Part shown: positions 12,924 to 23,540 of the stretch, piece by piece | Layout of the letters: the number at the start of each line of letters is the position of its first letter | Position numbering within the stretch: the first letter of the stretch is position 1 | Program-made: the position numbers and the translations under genes | Assembly: GCA_021464525.1 (NCBI GenBank) | Contig: JADRCO010001018.1 | Location: 1 to 23,540, forward strand | Length of the DNA: 23,540 nucleotides | From: Rhizophagus sp. LPA8_4_AMF | Taxonomy: Eukaryota > Glomeromycota > Glomeromycetes > Glomerales > Glomeraceae | Reading direction: 5' to 3' | The notes under the pieces: generated by a model | Seen by the model: the letters and a program-made list of their open reading frames with translations, nothing else | Databases searched by the model: none | What the model was told of the DNA's origin: nothing

Positions 12924-13779
12924 TTCAGTTGAAAGGAATTAAAGAAAGTATAGAGAAAAAATTCTCAGAAAAGATTATTCAAAACTTAGTTTATTTTGCA
13001 ATTTTAAACTCAAATAACTAACTATCAGAAGTTAAAAGAAGTTCGTTCTGAAAGAAAGTGAATTTCGAAACACTCGAAACTTTAGTATTTATAACAACGC
13101 CGATGAAAGTGATAAAATGCAAATGTGATATCTAAATATGCATTATTGGTTTATAATAATCACTATAAAACTAATAAATTGTACAACAAAATTAGATAAT
13201 CCTTACATCCCAAATACCAAGTGTTGATAGTGTCGCATGTTTCTCATGAACACAATGTTTTCTATGGGAAAAAAAAGATAATTTTGAACAACGGCACCTG
13301 ATGGCATCTGACGAACCATTACCCTATAAACCGCGCCAATTTTTTTCCATTAGTATATTTGACGCTTAGATTTTGCCGATCATTTATAGAATTCACAAGA
13401 ATATTTATTTACAAGGCTAACGTTTAGAGAATATTTATCAAGATAATCTGCAATAATAAAATGTGATGATTTGATTCCATGTGAATATTTTCCACATTAA
13501 GTTGTATATTTAAACGTATAAGTGATTAACTTATCACTCGGAAATTCGGAATAATAACCAAATTCAGTTTTATATTATGCTAAATTTGTCAAATTCTTTT
13601 TATCGGCCTATCGGCCAGAACTTTTTCAAAAGTTTCTAAACTTTTAAGGAATAAAATCAAAGGATACATAGTAATTACAATTTACAATTGTTCTCGATTT
13701 CTTCTTATCTTTTTTGGACAAATGTTATTAAATATTTCTATTTCCCTACTTTTAGGTACTTTATCTAAAGGTATATTGT

Positions 13780-14600
13780 ATTATGTATTTAATAGTCAAT
13801 ATTGCTTAATTATTACAAATGAATTATTAAATATATTAATAATCTAATCAGCTTTTAATCCCATATTTTATAATATATAAATTAGGTTTATTCATTTTAT
13901 ATATAATTATTAAATATAGAAAAATGTATGTATAACAAATATCATTACATTTAAGAATATATAATAATTATATATATACTGTGATAAATTAGATAAATTG
14001 GACAGTATTAAAATTACAGAAAGTAAAAATAATTACATTAAAGATATTAATTAATAAATATAAATAAAAACACAATTAAAATTAATGCAGAAGCAACTTA
14101 ATTAATAAATATAATATTAATAATAAATATAAAATTGAAAAATCTCTATCTAAAATAATTAGCTATATTCCATGTAATTTTTATGATTTTTAAAATATCA
14201 TTATTCAATAAAATAATGACTTTTTTATAGTAATAAAATTAGTTATATAGTTTTATATGCAAATATATTTTATATATAATATTTTTTTAAATAATTTTTA
14301 GTAAATCAAATTTTTAATAAGATTTATTAGTAAAATTTCAAGATTTTACTTAAAACAAATAAACAAATATAATATAAAACTTTTTTTCAGTATTATAATA
14401 CTAAATTTTATTTAAACCAGTACTAGATGCGAGATTTTTTATAACAAAATTAAATAAATCAATTTATTTACTAATATTTTATATATAAATAAATCAAATA
14501 ATTATATATTATATAAATTTTTAATTTATCTATTATAAATCAATTTCACCATTAATGAAATAAAAAAAATTTATAAAGCAATTATTTTATGTATATGTTA
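13780..14600. other. Extremely AT-rich block
   Basis: Roughly 800 bases consist of A/T words (ATATA, TTAATAAATA, AAATATAAT) with only scattered G and C, clearly more extreme than the rest of the window. No open frame or clear tandem unit is present. It could be ordinary AT-drifted spacer, a matrix-attachment or replication-prone stretch, or an old insertion of organelle-like DNA; I saw no gene from a mitochondrial genome in it. Confidence 0.55.
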
Positions 14601-15601
14601 TATAGCAAATTAAATGATGCATTTTGAATTTATCTAAAAATATATCGGAAAAAGTGTGAGAAATTTGATATTGATCTGTGTTGCAAATAGAAGTCAAATA
14701 TGGGAACCAGATAAACTTTATGAGTCAAAAATTTCGTAATTACAAATTAAAGTTTCGCATCCATTTTTGAAAAAAAGAAAATAAGAATTATAAATAATTT
14801 TACTAAAATGTGCGAATTAATAATAGTTATAGGTTTCATAGATTTATGCATTTTGCGTATCAAATTTTTAATATACGCATAAAAAATTGCCGCTGAATTT
14901 CTTAAACATTACGCAAGTCTGATAAAATTGTCCATGTTTGTAAAAATGAAGATATGGATGCATCAGATGACTTTGACAAATACAGAAAACACGGATGTGG
15001 AGAACGAAGCCATTGATAATGAACAAATTCGATATTTTTTGTATAATTTTAGGCTATTTTCATTGTACAATAAATAAAAATGCCTATTCTTATTGCTTTT
15101 CAAGAACTTACAGTTTAAAGATGCCAACAAAAAGAGAGAAATGGCGGTAGGAAAATTTCTCTAGATTCTTATTATAAAAGGTTATACTAAATTTTAGACC
15201 GCAACTATTTGACAAGAAATGTAAAATTTAACTAGGTTGCAAAGAGAGCTGATAAAATTAATGACAAAAGAATTCTTGAATTGTCAAAATGACATTATAA
15301 TTATCGAGTTGCCTACACACTGAATTTAGTGAGTCTTCACACCACAAAATGGTGTTCGAATTGGGAACAAATAGTAAAATTTTACTTTGCTATTCTAAAA
15401 TCTAATTTTGTCACATTCAGGCTTATACGTTAACTTTACACGAAGAATCTGATGCATTGTTACAATTCCAATTGATCCAATTGATTCAAAATAATCCGTT
15501 ATCAAATCCTTGTGATCTGAATGTGTATTTTGTTACTTTAATTTCATTGTAAATTTGTAGAACAAACCGCTCAGAAACGCTTAAGCATACGATATATGAA
15601 C

Positions 15602-15653
15602 TTAATAATCATTGGCTAGCTCCAAATTGTTGAGATGATGTAATGATTATTAA
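15602..15653. repeat. Perfect 12-bp inverted repeat, 28-base loop
   Basis: TTAATAATCATT at 15602-15613 is the exact complement of AATGATTATTAA at 15642-15653. A second, interleaved pair CTCCAA and TTGGAG lies just inside and outside it. The structure may be a decayed small inverted-repeat element or a hairpin. Confidence 0.5.
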
Positions 15654-16403
15654 AATGGTTAGTTGGAGTCAATGGTCGGTTGAGGGTTAGTTTAATAATA
15701 ATTTGCGATTTTTTTCTTTGTTCGTTTATTTAATCTGTTCTTTTATATACATTCTTAACAATGCGCTGTATCTGGTGAATTTGGTTTTCCCTTTTTTAGT
15801 TCACATGGATTGTCATTTCTGGATTTATATTTGTTGACGGCAGGGAGAGTTATTTTTGTACCGGACCTCATATGAAATGACTTATCGTTGATCGCAATTG
15901 TATTTTTACCGGTTGTCCTCAACTTCTCCCTTCATTCATATCAGATCTCTTCAATTTCCCTATCTTCTTTTAAATCCGGGTGTTGCAATTGACTTAAACG
16001 ATATTCAACAAACATTTTTGATCAAATTGAAGGTGCAATAAAAATCTGCGATATATTTTCAGACCAAAAATAAAGAGTATTCCTTTTTCTTGAGTTGTTG
16101 CTTTGCAATGTTTCATATAATAATTAAAAGTGCCCACTTTATAATTTAGTTATTTTCCTAAAGTTCATTTTCATTATTATTATAAATACCGATTTTTATA
16201 CATCATTAAATTTGGAATATTTGCACTTTTAAAAAAGTAATTTAAACACTATCGTATATATATTATTTATATTATACTAAATTTTAGTGTTAGCAAAATA
16301 TTTATAAATTGGTTACGATACTTATTCAAAAATAATTTTATTTAAAAACTTTTTCGTATACAAATACACTTGGATAATTAATTACATATATAAATGTTAT
16401 TGC

Positions 16404-18390
<1,987 letters not shown>

Positions 18391-18628
18391 TATGCTTTAA
18401 AAAAAAAAAAAAGCTTTGAAAAGCTTGCGAGAAATAGACGATGCATATTTATATTGATCAAGATTTTCGCATCTAACACCGTTTTGGTAAAACCATGCAG
18501 TGTAATATCGTAATATCGTGAATATGTGTAATATCTAAATTATTAGTAATAAGATCGACTATCAGACCATTTTTTTATTTATAAGGCGTCAAAACGCAAA
18601 AGGGAAATGGGCTGTTATTTTCACGTTA
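18391..18628. promoter_or_regulatory. Shared divergent promoter region, GAPDH / phosphoesterase
   Basis: The start codons of two head-to-head genes are only 238 bp apart, so this interval must hold both 5' UTRs and core promoters. A poly(A/T) run of 14 lies immediately upstream of the GAPDH ATG (within 18391-18412), typical of nucleosome-depleted fungal promoters. GTAATATC occurs three times at 18502, 18510 and 18528. No canonical TATA box is certain. Confidence 0.6.
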
Positions 18629-20206
18629 ATGCATCGTACATTTCTTATTGTAAGCGATATCCATTATCGCTTAGATAACATTAAAAAACTTCAAATTTGG
18701 TTAATTCAAAAAGATCGATTAAAAGAGTACGTAATTATTTGTTTCTTTAACTTTATTTGCTTTGGTACTTTTACGTTGTGATCCTATTTAACACGATTAA
18801 AAAATTTTAGAATTGATTTTGTTATCGCGTGTGGAGATCTTGTAAATGGAACACCCATAACCACAGAAAAAGTTTGTTTGATTCATTTTCTTGCTTATTC
18901 ACTTAATTCTTCATTGTTGAATATATTTTACTTTATTGCATAGGATAAGCAAGAGTTTCAGGAAGTAATTTCCGCTTTAAAGTGCTTTGGCAAGCCATTA
19001 TATTATATACCTGGTAATTGGTTTTTATTTATGCGTTAATCCATACTTGTCGTATCGTCTTCAATTACTTAAAATTTTAGGAAATCATGATCCGGACAAT
19101 TCTTTTCTTCCGCAAGATCAAAAAGAAAATTTAAACCAAACTAGTGATGAAAGGCCAATAACAAAGAATTTTCATAATGAATCTGTACAACTAGGTCAGT
19201 ATTTTTATACGTCACTTGCTTCGTGGCGTAGTAACTTTATGATCTTTCTTCTCTTTGTAGCACCTGGATTAAGCATTGTAGGCTTTGGAGGATCAATAGA
19301 TGGGGTGCTAAAAAACTCTCCTGAGACTGTAATTTGGCCAGGTAATGGAGGATTAATATCGTATATCACGGATTAACAGTGCCCCTCCTATGTACAGTAT
19401 CCCCCCCTCTTTACTTGAAAACAATCTCCTTTTCTATCAATTCTGTTATTTAAACAATCTAATTTTCTCCAGGCATTACACACAAATATTTTTCTGATTA
19501 TTATACAAGTTTTAAACATTCTGTGTTTATAGTAAAAATTTATGGGATAAACATGGTGGTACAAGGTCAACCTTCCAGATTTTGTATCATACCTGGGGTA
19601 CCTTTGTCCGTAATATATGGTAATATATAAACCTTTATTTAAATTCTTACTTTTATTATCAAATAGCATGTCCAGAGAATACCGAAACTCTTCTCGCTGA
19701 AAGACTACCAATTTTAATTGATCAAGTTAATAATGATGATATTATTCTTGTGACACACTTTGGTCCGTTCAAAACTGGAACCACTGACGTAGATATGTAC
19801 CCTTTACAACCTTATGAGGCGATTGAATCAGGAAGGTAATTAATTGAAGCATCTTACTTTAATGATTTGATTCCTTACTAATTCTTTGCAATAATGAATG
19901 GTCAGCAAAGTTTTACGTGACGTGATCGCTTCACGATCTCCTTTTTCACCAGATGAATCATCTAAACAGTATATCATGCTTAATGTTCATGGTCATTCGC
20001 ATTATCCGTTTGGCCTTTCACATATTGGCCAAACTATGATCGTCAATCCTAGTGCACTAAGAGATGGCAGATTTGCAATTTTGTCTTTAGCGCAAATAGA
20101 TAAAGATGAACTTATGGAGAAGGACAAGGAGAGAAGAAAATATATGGAAAATTTTTCTCGAGACAAAATTTGGATCCTTGGAGGAGTGGAATTTTTATTA
20201 TTATAG
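18629..20206 (+). CDS. Calcineurin-like metallophosphoesterase, 7 exons
   Basis: The protein has the full two-metal phosphoesterase motif set: D10-x-H12 (SDIHY), G41-D42 (CGDL), G77-N78-H79-D80 (PGNHD), H172 (THFGPF) and H226-G-H228-S-H230 (GHxH). Such enzymes hydrolyse phosphomono- or diesters; the substrate cannot be told from the sequence. Exons: 18629-18726, 18811-18871, 18944-19013, 19081-19194, 19261-19341, 19667-19835, 19906-20206; the product is 297 aa. No signal peptide or membrane helix is evident, so it is probably soluble. The start ATG gives MHRTFLIVSDIHY, placing the first metal motif near the N-terminus as usual. Intron 5 (325 nt) is several times longer than its neighbours. 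The end of the protein, after a charged KEKDKERRKY segment, may have family-specific function. AATAAA at 20293-20298 lies 87 bases after the stop. I cannot name an orthologue. Confidence 0.9.
19342..19666 (+). other. Unusually long intron 5 of the phosphoesterase gene, possible old insertion
   Basis: Other introns of this gene are about 66-85 nt; this one is 325 nt. Its first part has two CAGT-starting, C-rich motifs (CAGTGCCCCTCC at 19378 and CAGTATCCCCCCC at 19397) unlike the AT-rich background. The minus strand is open through most of it but matches nothing I know. No matching inverted terminus was found, so insertion is a suspicion only. Confidence 0.35.
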
Positions 20207-20534
20207 TTAATTTCTCCTAAAAAAGTCCAATAGTTTATTAAATATACGGCTTCAAAAAGAATTAAAATTTTTTTTTAATAATATTATTCTTGAATAAATA
20301 TAGTTGATTACGTATAAAAGTGATTTGATTGGTGCTGCAACGCGTGTAGTAAATCCATACTTTGTAGTATGTATTTTTGATAATCCTTTGGTCATATGAT
20401 TTTGCATTGATAATGAATTTATCGTCATAGTATATCGCTTTTGTTCCAAAAAATTTTTGAATATTTCTGGATAGAGTATCGTGCGGTCCTTTTCACCAAA
20501 GTTCTCCAATTAACCTTACTGTATTTATAACATA
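20207..20534. other. Spacer between phosphoesterase and Nab2-like genes
   Basis: The 328-bp spacer holds the phosphoesterase 3' end and the promoter of the zinc-finger gene. On the minus strand a frame is open from about 20509 to 20252; its first ATG gives a product of about 58 residues ending in a hydrophobic and basic stretch. It has no recognisable homologue and no visible splice context, so I do not call a gene. Confidence 0.4.
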
Positions 20535-22909
20535 ATGTATTCTAACGAAGCTATTGAGTCACAACGCGTTAAATCAGTTGTTGGAAGCGTAAATGGAAAA
20601 AACATGCAAAGGTATTTCAATAGACTTATGTATCTGTTCTCTCAATCGCTTTTAGGTAATCGATTATTTATCTCATTTTAGGAGAACGGGTGGAAATAAT
20701 TCAGCCGCTACTTCACGATTATTCATGAATGCCGTAAAGGACGCAAGTAAAGGCATACGAAATCTTGGAGAGAGAACAGGTGAGTAGATGAAAACTTCGA
20801 ATTTGATCACAACGAACCTAATTGTTATTTATAACTTATTTGTAGAAGAAAATGTATCATATAGATCTGATAAAGGTCATTCTAAACGTCCTTATAGTCC
20901 CACTATGGATTATAACAAAGAGGATCAAAAAACAAAATCTCGTAAAGTCGAGAATGGATCTGAATATGGTCGCTCATTTGAATCGGATCGTAGTCAAGAT
21001 AGACATTCACGAGTAGGATTAGACCGTCGGCCTAGTGATCAAGGTTTATATATGCCTTCACCACCAGATTTTGAACGCAATAGATATGGTAATTATAAAA
21101 TATTTATATTATTGGCTTCAAATTAGGATTAGAATTAGTATTAAGATTAAATCACATGAATTATAGTGAATGAGAAACGACCTTCACATGTTAGGCTGTT
21201 ACAACAGCCAATAAGTGTTTTAGATCGACTGGGAAAGAAAGGAGGTCTAATGACAGCATATATTAATCCTGCTTTTTTTCAAGGGTCCAGTGCCGCAAGT
21301 ACGAACGCAATGCCGTTTTCGTCAGATTCGAATAATAATATCACACTTACTCCAAAAACTTCTCGATGTCGTCACTGGCCTAATTGCGATCTCGGATCTG
21401 CATGCAGATTTCATCATCCTATTGAAATTTGTCCGTAAGTATTTAAGTTTTATCTTCTGATACTTTCTTACCTTTCTTTATATTGAAAATTATTTCTCAA
21501 ATTTTTAGACTGGTACCTAATTGTCCCAATTCCCCTAAAACTTGTTTATATATCCATCCCGCTAATCAAGATTTTGCTTCATATGATCAGCGTGGCGGTA
21601 TATATGCATTTGGAAATAATACGGGACAAGGAGCCTTTGATCCACGTTCTTCTGGATTAAGTTCATTTGGACTCGGTCCTATGGGTCCTATGGGTCATGG
21701 AATATTTGGACAAGGTACTTCTTATCAAAGTGGAGCATTTGGTACAGGTGTATTTGTACAAAATTCTCAGAGGCCAAGCATTACATTTGGAAAGGGCTCA
21801 TCTGAGCATAGTTTTTTACAAGGTCAGCAAAAAGAAGAGAAACCTACTAATGTAGCTATCACGGAGTCTGGCAATACAACTACTTCTGCTACTGCAACTT
21901 CAAATGATACGTTATCAGGGCATGAAATGGACGCTTCATCTCAACAAGTTCAAGCTCAAACAAATGCGCCTCCCGCTGTTTTGTGTAGATTTAGTGAAAG
22001 CTGTGCAAATCCTAATTGTATGTATGCACATGCAAGTCCCGCTTCGACTGGAACTGGTTCTATTCCATCCACTTTAATTGATGTACCTTGCAGATTTGGT
22101 TCTGAATGTGCTCAAGCTAAGTGTCGTTATTCACATCCTTCTCCAGCAACAGGTATGAGAAAATTTCTATCATTTTTGGATCAAATTTAATTAAGGGCCT
22201 CAATTAACATTTTTATTTTTTTACATCAGTCGCAGTTCCTCAAGAACCTTGCAGATATTATCCTAATTGCCAGAATCCAGTATGTCCGTACTTGCACATT
22301 GATTATAGGTATATATATTTTTAGTTTCGAAATTTTAACATCTAGTATAGAATCTAATAAATTTTTATATTTCAGCAATACAATGAAAGTTCCAACTCCT
22401 TGTCGTAATGGAGCTCATTGCGTGAGACCTGGATGTCATTTTATGCATCCGTGGGATATGGAGGCGGATACTTCAAGCATTCCTGTTTGTATTAATAAGT
22501 TCATTAATCACTTTACTTTATGTATTTTATTTGTTAACATTTTATTAATTATTAGTGTAAATTTGGATTTAATTGTCGAAGACCTGATTGTGCATATGCC
22601 CATCCAATGGGTAAAAAGAACTATTCGCATATTTCTGAGCGCACTTTTGCTGTACCAGAAGAGATGACAGAAAAGGTTCTTCCACCTTCGGAGAATCAAG
22701 AAAATAAGAAAGAAGATGAACCAGTTAAATCAGAAGAGATAAAAAATGAATTAAATAACAATAAATCAGAAAATAAAGAAGATAAGAATAAATCTAATGA
22801 GGCGGAAGAAGAGTTTAATGAAGAGGATTTTAATTGGGATTTAGATTTTGATGTGGATGTAATATTAAATGATGAAGGAATAAATGGGGATGTTGTGACG
22901 GATTTGTGA
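20535..22909 (+). CDS. NAB2: Nab2/ZC3H14-like poly(A) RNA-binding protein with seven CCCH fingers, 8 exons
   Basis: Nab2-family proteins bind poly(A) tails in the nucleus, limit tail length and aid mRNA export. Exons: 20535-20611, 20682-20779, 20846-21088, 21167-21434, 21509-22152, 22230-22308, 22376-22484, 22556-22909; the product is 623 aa. Seven C-x5-C-x4-6-C-x3-H fingers are visible, with first Cys/last His at 207/223, 228/245, 388/403, 423/438, 451/466, 479/494 and 507/522. Intron 4 splits finger 2. Fingers 1-2 and 3-7 are separated by a Gly/Phe-rich then Ser/Thr/Gln-rich linker of about 140 residues. Residues 60-135 are Arg/Ser/Asp-rich. The C-terminus is a Lys/Glu tail ending in an acidic FNWDLDFDVDV segment. 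The number and spacing of fingers match yeast Nab2, but the N-terminal PWI-like domain is not apparent. The start is the first ATG; little room exists for an upstream exon. AATAAA at 22934-22939 is close to the stop. Confidence 0.9.
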
Positions 22910-23392
22910 GATAATAATAAAAGGAGATTTAGAAATAAATTTTCAAGATTTATATTTAATATGCATTTGCTTTTAGTTTTGTTTTCTAATTTTTTTTGTT
23001 AAGTGCTTCGGACACTATTTGTAATTTGCAATAATTATATGTAGAAATATGAACAAAAGTAAATAAATGCAACTATACTGCTAGTCATAGTATTAATTTC
23101 AATATTATAATTTGCCTATAGAATTAAATTATATCAACTATGTTTATAATAAAATAATGGAATCTTATTAATTAATAAGTTTTAATTAAATATAAAAAAT
23201 ACTTTAATATATAATTCAACTTGTTATTCATTTCAAATAATTAGTAATTTGCAAATCTAATCTAATTAAGTAGTAAAACTGAAAGGATTGGAAATAAAAT
23301 TACATTTTCTGATGTTGGTAAAAACTTAAACAAGTGATATAATTGTGCTAAAAATCATTGTTAATTTAATTTATATAACATATATATGGGGT
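22910..23392. other. 3' flank of the Nab2-like gene
   Basis: AT-rich DNA with two possible poly(A) signals (AATAAA at 22934-22939 and 23062-23067). I see no coding frame, RNA gene or clear repeat until the fold-back element at the end. Confidence 0.55.
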
Positions 23393-23539
23393 CTTTGCAA
23401 TAGAAAGGGGGGAAACTGCTAGAAAAAAAATTTTTTAAGTTAATATTAAATCTGAACTTTTTATAACTAATAGAACATATTTAGCATATAAATATAAAAT
23501 TAATTTTTTCTGGTAGTTTCCCCCCTTTCTATTGCAAAG
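23393..23539. mobile_element. 147-bp fold-back / MITE-like element with ~36-bp inverted ends
   Basis: The left end starts CTTTGCAATAGAAAGGGGGG and continues AAACT. The right end, read on the opposite strand, is identical over those 25 bases and then matches 9 of the next 11. The ~75-base middle is AT-rich with no coding capacity. Near-identical termini suggest a recent or gene-converted non-autonomous element. The window stops one base after the right end, so any target duplication cannot be seen, and the repeats could extend further. Confidence 0.75.
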
Positions 23540-23540
23540 G

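Larger units (their letters stand above)
12924..16403. other. Intergenic region upstream of CorA and downstream of GAPDH
   Basis: About 3.5 kb without a gene I can support. The part next to 12923 should hold the CorA promoter; TCGAAAC occurs twice there (13065-13071 and 13074-13080). A very AT-rich block fills about 13780-14600. A perfect 12-bp inverted repeat lies at 15602-15653. A 43-codon open stretch starts at 14946 but is not recognisable. A minus-strand AATAAA at 16342-16337 lies about 60 bases past the GAPDH stop and is a plausible poly(A) signal. Confidence 0.5.

Noticed and set aside
14946..15077. 43-codon plus-strand open frame starting MKIWMHQ
   Set aside because: Polar and slightly protein-like, but a second frame is also open there and no homologue or gene context is visible.
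15350..15366. GTGTTCGAATTGG resembling a tRNA T-loop (B box)
   Set aside because: No acceptor stem, D-arm or anticodon arm can be built around it.

Overview
The window is nuclear DNA from a fungus. It is very AT-rich, its six genes are split by many short AT-rich introns, the intergenic space is long, and small inverted-repeat elements are present. The gene set (Srv2/CAP, Hst2-type sirtuin, Alr1/Mnr2-type CorA, a Nab2-like seven-finger protein) and the base composition fit an early-diverging fungus. A Glomeromycotina (arbuscular mycorrhizal) genome such as Rhizophagus is my best guess; this is inferred from style, not from a search. All gene models were spliced by hand using reading-frame continuity and family similarity.

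Layout. 1-2616: non-coding, with a 50-base A tract, a GC-rich hairpin and a CACGTG pair just before the first gene. 2617-4863 (+): adenylyl cyclase-associated protein, 7 exons, with a MITE-like element in intron 1 and a GC-AG intron 6. 5229-7286 (+): SIRT2/Hst2-class deacetylase, 8 exons, with a threefold-repeated splice acceptor. 7287-10715: about 3.4 kb of intergenic DNA with repeats. 10716-12923 (-): CorA-family Mg2+ transporter, 7 exons. 12924-16403: about 3.5 kb of intergenic DNA with an extremely AT-rich core. 16404-18390 (-): glyceraldehyde-3-phosphate dehydrogenase, 11 exons including a microexon. 18629-20206 (+): calcineurin-like metallophosphoesterase, 7 exons, head-to-head with GAPDH across 238 bp. 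20535-22909 (+): Nab2/ZC3H14-like protein with seven CCCH fingers, 8 exons. 22910-23540: 3' flank and a 147-bp fold-back element at the very end.

The genes are mostly housekeeping (actin turnover, deacetylation, Mg2+ transport, glycolysis, poly(A) RNA binding) and do not form a pathway or cluster. I found no new multi-gene system. The points most worth checking are the GAPDH microexon, whose canonical splicing does not give the conserved protein; the triplicated acceptor in the sirtuin gene; the Nab2-like protein without an apparent N-terminal PWI-like domain; and two short inverted-repeat elements.
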